Shown here piece after piece: positions 23,726 to 33,287 of a DNA stretch of 40,971 nt. The DNA is from Ellagibacter isourolithinifaciens (GTDB lineage: Bacteria; Actinomycetota; Coriobacteriia; Coriobacteriales; Eggerthellaceae), in NCBI RefSeq assembly GCF_008831035.1, contig NZ_WAJR01000020.1:1-40971 (forward strand), read 5' to 3'. The position numbers and the translations under genes are program-made. Each line of letters starts with the position of its first letter. Position 1 is the first letter of the stretch. The notes under the pieces are model-generated. The model was not told the DNA's origin. It made no database searches and was given only the letters and a program-made list of their open reading frames with translations.

Positions 23726-26482
23726 CTAATCGAGGTCGTCTTCGCCAAGCTCCCCTTCATCGGCCAGCTCAATCTCGTCGATGTCGTCGACGTCGTCTCC
23801 CTCGGCCTTCTGGTCGCGCTTCTTCTTGCCAGTGCTCGAGATGGCGACAGCCGTCACGCGATCCTTGTCCGCGACATTCATCACGCGAACGCCTTGCGTC
23901 GAGCGTCCAAGCTCGGAGATTCCGCTCACCGGAGTGCGAACAACGACGCCCTCCTCGGAAATGATCATAATCTCGTCGTTGGGTTTCACGATCTTCATCA
24001 CCGAGAGCAAACCCTTCTTGTCAGTCATTGTGATGGTGAACACGCCCTGACCGCCGCGATGGTGCTCGGGATACTCATCGATCGAGGTGCGCTTGCCGTA
24101 GCCCTTCTCCGTAATCACGAACAGGTCGCTTCCCGGCTTGGCAATCTCCATGCCAAGCACATGCGCGTCAGCAGGCACTGTCATACCCTTCACGCCCATG
24201 GTGTCGCGGCCCATGGCGCGCACTTCGCCCTCGCTCCACATGATGGCCTTGCCGGCGCTCGAGACCATGATGACCTTCTCACCGACTGCCACCCGGCGAA
24301 CGCTAATCAGCTGGTCGCCCTCTTTCAGGTTGATGGCGATGAGTCCGTCACGGCGTGTGCGGTCGTAGAGGTCCATCGAGGTCTTCTTCACCATGCCATG
24401 CTCAGTGGCGAACATGAGATATTCGTCCTCTGGAAAGTCCTTCGTCGCAATGACGGCGGAAATTGTCTCGCCCTTTTGCAGAGGCAGCAGGTTCACGATT
24501 GCAGTGCCGCGAGCGTGGCGCGATGCCTCGGGAAGCTCATACACCTTCAGGCGATATACCTTGCCCGCAGTCGAGAAGAACAGCATGTAGGAATGCGTCG
24601 AGGCGACGAACAGGTGCTCGACGTAGTCGTTGTCCTTCAGGCTCACGCCCTGCATGCCCTTGCCGCCGCGCTTCTGCTGGCGATAAGTGGTCACGGGAAG
24701 ACGCTTCACGTAGCCCGCCTTCGTCATGGTGACGACCACGTTTTCCTCGGCAATCAGGTCCTCGACGTCGATATCCTTCGCGTCACCTGAAAGCTGCGTC
24801 TTGCGCGGGGTGCCGAACTTCTTTTTGATTTCCTGCAGCTCGTCTTTGATGATCTGCTTGAGCAGGCCCTCGTCCTCGAGCACGCGCTTGTAGTACGCAA
24901 TCTTCTCGCGAAGGTCGGCCAGCTCCTGCTCGATCTTCTCGCGCTCCAAGCCGGTCAGACGGCGCAGGCGCATCTCCAAGATAGCGTCGGTCTGCTTCTT
25001 TGATAGCCCGAAACGCTCGGTCAAGCGCGCTCCCGCCTCTTTGTCGGTCTGGGACGAGCGAATGATATGGATGACCTCGTCGATGTTGTCGAGCGCGATG
25101 ATGTAGCCATCGAGGATGTGAGCGCGCTCCTCGGCCTTCTTCAATTCGAAGCGCGTCCTGCGCTCGATGACTTCCTTTTGATGCTCAATGTAGTAGAAGA
25201 GCATTTCCTTCAAGGAAAGCACGCGGGGCACACCGTCGACGAGCGCCAGCATAATTACGCCGAAACCCACCTGCAGCTGCGTGTGCTTGTACAGCTTGTT
25301 CAGCACGACCTGGGGCAACGCATTCTGCTTCAAGTCAATTACGATGTCGATGCCATGACGGTCCGCAGCGTCGTGAATGTTGGAAATCTCGGGCAGCTTC
25401 TTGTCGCGCACGAGCTCACCGAGCTTCTCGAGCAAGCGCTTGCGGTTCACCTGGTAGGGAATCTCGCTGACCACAATCGACGATTTACCGTTCTTGCGAT
25501 CCTCGATCGTGCACTTCGCGCGAACGGTAAGCGAGCCGCGGCCCGTCTCATACGCATCGAGAATGCCCTTCTTCCCCATGATGATGCCGCCGGTGGGGAA
25601 ATCAGGGCCGGGCAGTGCGGTCATGAGCTCTTCGGTCGTAATATCGGGGTTGTCGAGCATCATGCAGGTGGCGTCGATCGTCTCGCCGAGATTGTGCGGC
25701 GGGATGTTCGTCGCCATGCCGACTGCGATGCCGTTTGAGCCGTTGACCAGCAGGTTCGGGAAGCGCGCGGGAAGAACCTTCGGCTCCTCGAGGCTCTCGT
25801 CGTAGTTCGGCTGGAAATCAACCGTCTCCTTGTCGAGGTCGCGCAGAAGCTCCATAGCGGCCTTGTCGAGGCGCGCCTCGGTGTAGCGCATTGCTGCTGC
25901 GGAGTCACCGTCGATCGAACCGAAGTTGCCATGGCCGTCAACCAAGGGCACGCGCATCGAAAAGGGCTGAGCAAGGCGCACCATCGTGTCGTACACTGCG
26001 GAGTCGCCGTGTGGATGGTACTTGCCGATGACGTCGCCGACGGTACGCGCCGACTTCATGTGCGGGCGGTTCGGGGTGTAGCCGGACTCGTTCATCGCGT
26101 AAAGGATGCGGCGATGAACTGGCTTCAAACCGTCGCGCACATCGGGAAGCGCTCGCGAGACAATAACGCTCATGGAGTATTCCAGGAACGATGCCTGCAT
26201 CTCTTTGCCCAGGTAGGCACTGCGAACGGTCGTGCCTTCGCCGCCATTCGCGCCCTCGATAATCTCTCCGTGGGCGGTCGGCATGTCGACGAGCATCGAC
26301 TGCGCGAGCTGCTCTTCAGATACTGCAGAGCCGACGGCGGGAGTGGCGGAATCTTCCTGCGATTCCTCTTCCTCGGCTTCAGCCTCAGCATCCTGCTCGG
26401 CACGGGAAAGCATCTCGTTGAACGCATCGTCGCGCTCGGGCTGCTCCCCCTCCGGCGGGGTCATGTCGTTATTTTCTGCCAT
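23726..26482 (-). CDS. gyrA: DNA gyrase subunit A
   Basis: 918 aa, about 40 longer than E. coli GyrA. The conserved core starts near residue 91 ([18 protein letters not shown]). The catalytic tyrosine is Y201 in [10 protein letters not shown]. The quinolone-determining region reads [11 protein letters not shown] with Ser162 and Asp166, the susceptible-type residues. The GyrA-box is present as QKRGGKG, so negative supercoiling is expected. About 85 acidic, Glu/Gln-rich residues precede the core, with no counterpart in E. coli GyrA, and the C-terminus ends in another acidic tail. AAAGGA lies 5 nt before the ATG. It follows gyrB with a 48-nt gap, so the two form one operon. Confidence 0.97.
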   Translation of the reverse strand: MAENNDMTPPEGEQPERDDAFNEMLSRAEQDAEAEAEEEESQEDSATPAVGSAVSEEQLAQSMLVDMPTAHGEIIEGANGGEGTTVRSAYLGKEMQASFLEYSMSVIVSRALPDVRDGLKPVHRRILYAMNESGYTPNRPHMKSARTVGDVIGKYHPHGDSAVYDTMVRLAQPFSMRVPLVDGHGNFGSIDGDSAAAMRYTEARLDKAAMELLRDLDKETVDFQPNYDESLEEPKVLPARFPNLLVNGSNGIAVGMATNIPPHNLGETIDATCMMLDNPDITTEELMTALPGPDFPTGGIIMGKKGILDAYETGRGSLTVRAKCTIEDRKNGKSSIVVSEIPYQVNRKRLLEKLGELVRDKKLPEISNIHDAADRHGIDIVIDLKQNALPQVVLNKLYKHTQLQVGFGVIMLALVDGVPRVLSLKEMLFYYIEHQKEVIERRTRFELKKAEERAHILDGYIIALDNIDEVIHIIRSSQTDKEAGARLTERFGLSKKQTDAILEMRLRRLTGLEREKIEQELADLREKIAYYKRVLEDEGLLKQIIKDELQEIKKKFGTPRKTQLSGDAKDIDVEDLIAEENVVVTMTKAGYVKRLPVTTYRQQKRGGKGMQGVSLKDNDYVEHLFVASTHSYMLFFSTAGKVYRLKVYELPEASRHARGTAIVNLLPLQKGETISAVIATKDFPEDEYLMFATEHGMVKKTSMDLYDRTRRDGLIAINLKEGDQLISVRRVAVGEKVIMVSSAGKAIMWSEGEVRAMGRDTMGVKGMTVPADAHVLGMEIAKPGSDLFVITEKGYGKRTSIDEYPEHHRGGQGVFTITMTDKKGLLSVMKIVKPNDEIMIISEEGVVVRTPVSGISELGRSTQGVRVMNVADKDRVTAVAISSTGKKKRDQKAEGDDVDDIDEIELADEGELGEDDLD

Positions 26483-26530
26483 TAGAATCCTTTCGAGATT
26501 TCAGGCTCAATCACCGTAAGGCACGATGCC

Positions 26531-28591
<2,061 letters not shown>

Positions 28592-28631
28592 CTAAGGCCT
28601 TCTAACGGATGATTCTGCATTTTTTCGCCAT

Positions 28632-29153
28632 TTATGACCTTTCACCCTTCTTCCATTCCCTGTCGGTTACCATCGCCTTTTCCAGCGCGCGCCTGAGCGA
28701 AGGGTTCTCCACAGATGACACCATCTGCTCAACTTCGGTTTTTTCCTCGGGAGAAAGCGGAACCGAGCGGGAACTTTCAGACTTCGTTTCGCACACATCC
28801 CTGTAAGGATGGCGCTTGCGCATGTCAAAACGGGAAGGGTAGGTCTTGAACTCGTCTATCCTCTCGCCGAAGCGCTCATGGAGCCGAAGCATGATCAGAT
28901 GCTGCCGACAGTGGACATCCGAACGGAAGTTTCCATCGTCCATATACACATACAGCGAGCGGATTCCTTCTTCTTCTTTTATATAGACAGCGTTCACGTG
29001 GTCGAGGACGTAGGGAGCATTCTCCTTGTATACATACTCGATTGCATCTTTCCACATCGTGCGAACCTCGGCGGCCCGGCGAGCGATGAGCGTCTTCTCA
29101 TCAGTCGGCAGCGAACTGAACAGACGCGCCATTTCTTTCCCAATCCTAGCCAC
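28632..29153 (-). CDS. DUF721 (DciA-like) protein
   Basis: 173 aa from a GTG at 29153, with GAGGAGG 6 nt upstream inside the end of recF; the two genes overlap by 8 nt. The N-terminal half fits the DUF721 pattern: a Trp in a helix (MWKDAIEYVYKENAP) followed by VYIKEEEGIRSLYVYMDD and a repeated Leu-rich helix LIMLRLHERFG. The C-terminal 60 residues are charged and disordered-looking. In other bacteria DUF721/DciA proteins help load or stimulate the replicative helicase. Position after recF is typical of actinobacterial origin clusters. Divergence is high, so the function is inference. Confidence 0.7.
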   Translation of the reverse strand: MARIGKEMARLFSSLPTDEKTLIARRAAEVRTMWKDAIEYVYKENAPYVLDHVNAVYIKEEEGIRSLYVYMDDGNFRSDVHCRQHLIMLRLHERFGERIDEFKTYPSRFDMRKRHPYRDVCETKSESSRSVPLSPEEKTEVEQMVSSVENPSLRRALEKAMVTDREWKKGERS

Positions 29154-30270
29154 GTTTAGCCTCCTCACCCAACTGCACGACACTCGCATTTTTGAGAAGG
29201 GAATCATCGAAGTAGGCAAGGTTCGCCGTCGTGATGAACGTCTGCATGTCTCCAGAAATGAATTCCACCAGTGCATGTCGTCTATGCTCGTCGAGTTCGC
29301 TCATCACATCATCGAGAAGGAGCACCGGCTTCTGGCTGAGCATATCCTCGATAATCGACGCCTCGGCAAGCTTGCAAGCAAGGACAATAGAGCGTTGCTG
29401 CCCCTGACTTCCATAGTTTCCCGCATTCTTTCCCTCGATGTAAAAACCAATCTCGTCGGAATGAGGCCCAACGACGCTCTTTCGGCGGGCTAATTCCTCG
29501 CCACGGCGCGCTTCAAGGGCAGAAGTGAGCGCATCGCGCGCCTCATCTCGAGAAAACGAGGCAACTCCGCACGGTGTTTCACGTGAAACAGGAGCCATCC
29601 AGGAAGGAACATACGTCACTTGCAGCTTCTCACCTTGCGCGATGTCGGCGTAGCGGCGGGAAATTTCTGGCGCAAGCTTCGCGAACAAAGCCGCGCGATA
29701 GCACGCAAGCTGTGCACCGCAGGTCACCAGCGTCTCGTTGATACTGTCGATGAGCGCAACCTGGGCTTCCTCTTTCAGGAGCCTGTTCTTGTAGCGAATG
29801 ACCTTCTCGTAATCTTTCTTAATAAGGTAGTGATTCGGCGAGAGCTGCGACCCCAAAGCATCGATTGCGGTGCGCCGGACGCTCATCGAACCTTTCACCA
29901 AGTCAAGATCATCCGGCGTGAAAGACACGGAAGGGATGAGCCCCTTCAAATCAGCAGGCCGTCGTGCTTTGCCATTCAACGTGTACTTCCGCTTATGGCT
30001 TTCAAGCAGCATAACAATATCGAGGACCCGATCGTCTCCTGTCACGCGCGCCTCAGCGCGGGCATACCTTTCCCCATGCTTTATTACCTGGTCGATGAGC
30101 GGATGGCGAAACGAGGAAAGCGCCGTCATAAGCTGAATTCCCTCGACAATGTTCGTCTTCCCGACCGCATTCGGTCCCACGAACAAGGTGAGCGCCCCGA
30201 TATCGTTCAGCTCGAAGCGCTCGTAATTGCGAAAGTTAGTAAACCCTATATGCTCGATGGACAGCGTCAC
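29146..30270 (-). CDS. recF: DNA replication and repair protein RecF
   Basis: 374 aa, standard length. Walker A GPNAVGKT at 32-39 in an SMC-like ATPase head, signature GSQGQQRSIVLACKLAE, and Walker B VLLLDDVMSELD. It helps load RecA at gapped DNA. It starts with GTG overlapping the dnaN stop by 4 nt (GTGA), a coupled operon. A perfect parS site lies inside the coding sequence at 29575-29590. Confidence 0.95.
   Translation of the reverse strand: MTLSIEHIGFTNFRNYERFELNDIGALTLFVGPNAVGKTNIVEGIQLMTALSSFRHPLIDQVIKHGERYARAEARVTGDDRVLDIVMLLESHKRKYTLNGKARRPADLKGLIPSVSFTPDDLDLVKGSMSVRRTAIDALGSQLSPNHYLIKKDYEKVIRYKNRLLKEEAQVALIDSINETLVTCGAQLACYRAALFAKLAPEISRRYADIAQGEKLQVTYVPSWMAPVSRETPCGVASFSRDEARDALTSALEARRGEELARRKSVVGPHSDEIGFYIEGKNAGNYGSQGQQRSIVLACKLAEASIIEDMLSQKPVLLLDDVMSELDEHRRHALVEFISGDMQTFITTANLAYFDDSLLKNASVVQLGEEAKRG
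29575..29590. promoter_or_regulatory. parS: parS centromere site 3 (inside recF)
   Basis: A perfect 16-nt palindrome TGTTTCACGTGAAACA lies within the recF reading frame. It is about 1.8 kb left of the oriC candidate. Confidence 0.95.
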
Positions 30271-31367
30271 GAGATGCGCACCGGCATGACAAGATACAGG
30301 AAGTTCTCAGGGGCTTCCGCCTTGAAGATACCCGGTTCACGGGAGGTTCCCACCTCCAGATACACCGAATCACTCGAAACCGACGAAAGGCCGTCGAGCA
30401 CGTAGGCGAAGTTGAAGGCGATTTCCGCGTCGTCACCCTCGATGGAGCAGGAAAGCGTCTCCTGAGCGGATCCGACGTCCTGGGAAGCGGCGGACAGCTG
30501 AACCGTCTGAGATGCCGCATTCAAATCGAACTTAATCGGCGTGGAAGAAGAACCAAGAAGAGACGTTCTCTTCACCGCCGCGACGAGGTGGCTGACGTCG
30601 ATCTTCGCGCGCGTCCCATGCTTCCCCGAAAGCAGCTGTTTGTAATTGGGGAAATTGCCCTCGATTCGACGGTTGATGAAAACGGTGCCCTCGCAGCTGA
30701 CAAGAATCTGATTTTCGGCGAGTGCGATTTGTACGTTAGACTCAGTTTTTGGCAAGGACGCAATATCCTGCAAAAACGAGCCGGAAATCACCGCCTCGAA
30801 TTCATCGGCGGCAGAATCAGAGAGCTCCACCTCGGCCAAGGCCAAACGATACGAGTCGGTCGCAACCATCTTGAAATGGTTCTCCTCGAGCGTCACCAAA
30901 GCACCGGTGAGAATCGCGCGGCTTTCATCTTTCGAGACGGCACGCGCAACCTTTTTAACCATCGCAGCAAATTTTGTAAAGGGAACCTCAATGCGCTGCG
31001 AGGCCTCCACGTGGGGAAAACCAGGGAAATCCTCATAGTTGAGCGCCTTGATCGAAAACGAGGAACTATCGCAGGTGATGAGCGCATTCTCTTCGTCTGC
31101 CTCAACATGGACTGCGGCGTCGGGCAGGTTTTTCACGATGTCGGAGAACAACTTGCCGGGAACAACTGCCTTACCCTCCTCTTCCACGAGTGCAGCCGTC
31201 GAATACTGGATGGAAAGCTCAAGGTCGGTCGCCTGGAGAACGAGCGAGTCACCCGTTGCCTCGAGCAAGATACCGGAGAGAACGGGCAGAGTCGAGCGGG
31301 TGGACACACCTTTAATAACAATTGCGAGGGCATTCTGGAGTTCGCTTTTGCTGATGCTTAATTTCAA
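30267..31367 (-). CDS. dnaN: DNA polymerase III beta sliding clamp
   Basis: 366 aa from a TTG at 31367 (GAAGG upstream), which gives the family's usual MKLSISKSELQNAL opening; the frame is open 12 codons further. Three clamp-fold repeats are expected, with the C-terminus ending in YLVMPVRIS as in other DnaN proteins. The clamp tethers Pol III and other partners to DNA. It is the first gene of dnaN-recF-DUF721, transcribed leftward away from dnaA. This is the reverse of the common dnaA-dnaN order. Confidence 0.96.
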   Translation of the reverse strand: MKLSISKSELQNALAIVIKGVSTRSTLPVLSGILLEATGDSLVLQATDLELSIQYSTAALVEEEGKAVVPGKLFSDIVKNLPDAAVHVEADEENALITCDSSSFSIKALNYEDFPGFPHVEASQRIEVPFTKFAAMVKKVARAVSKDESRAILTGALVTLEENHFKMVATDSYRLALAEVELSDSAADEFEAVISGSFLQDIASLPKTESNVQIALAENQILVSCEGTVFINRRIEGNFPNYKQLLSGKHGTRAKIDVSHLVAAVKRTSLLGSSSTPIKFDLNAASQTVQLSAASQDVGSAQETLSCSIEGDDAEIAFNFAYVLDGLSSVSSDSVYLEVGTSREPGIFKAEAPENFLYLVMPVRIS

Positions 31368-31401
31368 GGAAACCTTCTCTCTTTCTTTTCTGCTGCGCGT
31401 C

Positions 31402-31407
31402 ATTATA
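31402..31407 (-). promoter_or_regulatory. -10 element of the dnaN operon
   Basis: A perfect TATAAT on the minus strand, preceded by TG, gives a predicted leader of about 28 nt. The -35 hexamer is poor. Confidence 0.6.
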
Positions 31408-31481
31408 CAGGCTCGAGCAGGCGCGGATAATCTTCAACTGAAAGCATCCGAAAATTCAAAGCTCTCTTTCACCCAACTCCT

Positions 31482-31508
31482 TTTTTCACCTCGCTGAAAG
31501 GTGAAAAA
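31482..31508. repeat. 10-bp perfect inverted repeat in the oriC/dnaN upstream region
   Basis: Arms TTTTTCACCT (31482-31491) and AGGTGAAAAA (31499-31508) are separated by 7 nt. It lies about 75 nt upstream of the dnaN -10 and 20 nt from the perfect DnaA box. It could bind a dimeric regulator. Confidence 0.7.
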
Positions 31509-31528
31509 TTGGCTTTTCCCTTTCATTT

Positions 31529-31537
31529 TTATCCACA
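31529..31537 (+). promoter_or_regulatory. Perfect DnaA box
   Basis: TTATCCACA, identical to the consensus R-box. Confidence 0.85.
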
Positions 31538-31555
31538 ATTCCTTCTCATACATCG

Positions 31556-31564
31556 TTTTCCACC
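31556..31564 (+). promoter_or_regulatory. Weak DnaA box
   Basis: TTTTCCACC, 7 of 9 matches, 19 nt downstream of the perfect box and in the same orientation. Confidence 0.5.
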
Positions 31565-31582
31565 AGATAAGGCTCTTCCCGT

Positions 31583-31591
31583 TGTGGAAAA
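31583..31591 (-). promoter_or_regulatory. DnaA box, 8 of 9
   Basis: TTTTCCACA on the minus strand, opposite in orientation to the perfect box. Confidence 0.7.
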
Positions 31592-31623
31592 TGTTGAAAA
31601 ACGGGCATTCATGCATAAAGAGC

Positions 31624-31632
31624 TGTGGAAAA
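31624..31632 (-). promoter_or_regulatory. DnaA box, 8 of 9
   Basis: TTTTCCACA on the minus strand, 41 nt (about four helical turns) from the preceding minus-strand box. Confidence 0.7.
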
Positions 31633-31687
31633 GTCGTAATTTACCTCATTTTTATGTAGTTTCCTATCTTTAATTGCTCAACGTTTG

Positions 31688-31729
31688 CGACCTGGTGTTT
31701 TATAAAGAAACAAGATGTTGACCAGGTCG
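31688..31729. repeat. 9-bp inverted repeat within oriC
   Basis: CGACCTGGT (31688-31696) and ACCAGGTCG (31721-31729) flank a 24-nt AT-rich centre. GC-rich arms in an AT-rich origin are conspicuous. TTTATT follows on the plus strand, so a terminator-like role shielding the unwinding region is also possible. Confidence 0.65.
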
Positions 31730-32057
31730 TTTATTAATTCACAACCGAAGGAGAGCATTCTCAATTCCCTCCTTTGAAGGATCAAAAATCATTCACCTGG
31801 GGTTTTGATTTTACGCGCGCCTTTCATCAGGCAAAACCGATTTTTTTTCTCAAGTCAATGAAAATTTCAACAATCCTCTTTCTCAACTTTTTGTTTTCCA
31901 CCGTGCTTTTTCAGAGTTTTCAACTTTTATTGAATGAATTGTTAAAAAGTCTGAAAGCACCTCGTAGATTTCCCCAATTCTTTCAACCGAAAGTGAATTT
32001 CTTTCTTTCTCAACCAAGAAATGGGCAGGTGGTCTTCTTTCATTGTTGAAAAAAGGC

Positions 32058-32063
32058 TACAAT
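32058..32063 (+). promoter_or_regulatory. -10 element of the GHKL/winged-helix gene
   Basis: TACAAT lies 45 nt before the TTG start at the right edge of the oriC interval. The -35 is weak. Confidence 0.4.
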
Positions 32064-32107
32064 TCATCTGAATAAAACTAAAAACGCTGAATAAATGGAA
32101 CACGGTT

Positions 32108-33181
32108 TTGGAAAAAACGAACAACACCCCACATGACGAGCCAATGACCCAGCCCGAAGGCGAGGGGTCCTACGATTACACCTTCGTGACGTCGGTCGCT
32201 CGAATCGCACTTTACGACGATTTGCGCAGCGCGCCGCGCGTGACCGAGATAATGCCGGCATCCACGCCCGACTACATCGAGGCGCTCGCGTCGACCATCT
32301 ACAATCAAGCGAAACAAGCAGGGGGATCGATTCCCTATACCGTAGTGCGCGAAGTGTCGGAAAACTTCATCCACGCTCGCTTCACCGAGATCATCGTCTC
32401 CATCCTCGATGGGGGAAACACCATTCGCTTCGCCGACCAGGGACCGGGCATCAGCGACAAGAAGAAGGCCCAGTTGCCAGGATTCTCCTCAGCGGTCGAA
32501 CCGATGAAGGGATACATCCGCGGCGTCGGGTCGGGCCTTCCGATCGTATGCGATTATCTGGACTTCACCCATGGTTCCATCTCGATCGACGACAACATCG
32601 GACAGGGAACCGTCGTCACCATCAGTATGAATGGCGAGGCGGACGCCGGCGATGGCGAAGAGCACGCGCAAGTGGAGCTTCCCGTGGGCAAATACGCGCC
32701 CAAGGAGGACCAATTCGTCGCAGAACGAATCGACCCCGGCACCGTACTACCCACGCAACCCGTGCAACAACCTATGCAGCAGCCCATGCAACAACCGGTG
32801 GCGCCGTACTACCCGCAGCAGGGGTATGTTCCCCAAGTTGTTCCCACATATGCGCAGATACCTGCCCAACCTTACCTGCAGCAGGTCACGCCCCAGGTCA
32901 TGCAACCAGTTGTTAACGCTTACCAGCAGCCTTACACCCAGCCGCAGCCCCGTTCGTACGCGGCGCCCGCCCTCAATCCGCGAGAGAAGGCATTCCTCAA
33001 CGCTCTGCTCGCCGAAGGCCCGCTTGGCGTGACCGACCTCGTCAGGCTCACGAGCACACCTCAAGCAACCGTTTACACCACGCTCAAGAAGCTCCAGGAG
33101 GAAGGTCTCATCGAGATGGTTCCTGGGCAGAAGAAGCGAACGCTCACGGCATTCGGCATGGAAATAGCCGAGACAATGTAG
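32108..33181 (+). CDS. Origin-adjacent GHKL ATPase with C-terminal winged helix
   Basis: 357 aa from TTG; an ATG at 32144 (345 aa) is an alternative, and neither has a strong ribosome site. Residues about 50-175 form a GHKL (histidine-kinase-type) ATP-binding domain. The N-box is E82-x3-N86 (REVSENFIHA), G1 is DQGPG (110-114), G2 is GVGSGLPIV (139-147) and the lid closes with GQGTVVTI (165-172). No dimerisation/phosphoacceptor His domain and no membrane helix is seen, so it is not a sensor kinase. A Gln/Pro/Tyr-rich linker (about 215-285) leads to a winged helix-turn-helix of the MarR/ArsR type (288-357; GVTDLVRLTSTPQATVYTTLKKLQEEGLIEM). I infer an ATP- or partner-controlled DNA-binding protein acting near oriC/dnaA, possibly RsbW-like in its ATPase. 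No named family is recognised. Confidence 0.75.
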   Translation: MEKTNNTPHDEPMTQPEGEGSYDYTFVTSVARIALYDDLRSAPRVTEIMPASTPDYIEALASTIYNQAKQAGGSIPYTVVREVSENFIHARFTEIIVSILDGGNTIRFADQGPGISDKKKAQLPGFSSAVEPMKGYIRGVGSGLPIVCDYLDFTHGSISIDDNIGQGTVVTISMNGEADAGDGEEHAQVELPVGKYAPKEDQFVAERIDPGTVLPTQPVQQPMQQPMQQPVAPYYPQQGYVPQVVPTYAQIPAQPYLQQVTPQVMQPVVNAYQQPYTQPQPRSYAAPALNPREKAFLNALLAEGPLGVTDLVRLTSTPQATVYTTLKKLQEEGLIEMVPGQKKRTLTAFGMEIAETM

Positions 33182-33210
33182 CCTGCACTTCATCTGGATT
33201 ACCTTCGCAT

Positions 33211-33245
33211 GCCGCGCGCGAAACGGTCACGCGCGGCGTTTTTTT
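33211..33245 (+). terminator. Intrinsic terminator of the GHKL/winged-helix gene
   Basis: An 8-bp stem GCCGCGCG/CGCGCGGC is followed by seven T. It lies 30 nt after the stop codon and separates this gene from dnaA. Confidence 0.88.
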
Positions 33246-33248
33246 GTA

Positions 33249-33254
33249 TACAAT
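33249..33254 (+). promoter_or_regulatory. -10 element of dnaA
   Basis: TACAAT, 33 nt before the dnaA ATG and immediately after the upstream terminator. No clear DnaA box is nearby. Confidence 0.45.
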
Positions 33255-33287
33255 TGCAGATACTTCGAATAGGCTCGGGAGACTTAT

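Larger units (their letters stand above)
31368..32107. other. oriC: Candidate chromosomal replication origin (oriC)
   Basis: 740 nt between divergent dnaN and the gene before dnaA. A perfect DnaA box TTATCCACA is at 31529-31537. TTTTCCACA-type boxes occur on the minus strand at 31583-31591 and 31624-31632 (8 of 9), and weaker TTTTCCACC at 31556-31564 and 31894-31902. AT-rich sequence with about nine TTCAAC or CTCAAC motifs fills 31670-32050 and could be the unwinding region. Two inverted repeats (31482-31508 and 31688-31729) lie inside. Flanking genes run away from the interval on both sides, as expected for co-directional replication. Confidence 0.85.

Noticed and set aside
31434-31616. 60-codon minus-strand frame over the DnaA boxes
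   Set aside because: It spans the perfect DnaA box and the 10-bp palindrome; composition is that of the AT-rich spacer, and there is no ribosome site.
31774-32049. 91-codon plus-strand frame in the AT-rich origin core
   Set aside because: TTG start without Shine-Dalgarno, Phe/Lys/Leu-biased product expected from AT-rich DNA, and it overlaps a DnaA-box-like element and TTCAAC repeats.
32095-32136. 13-codon ATG frame overlapping the start of the GHKL/winged-helix gene
   Set aside because: Very short, no ribosome site; possible uORF but nothing supports it beyond the ATG.
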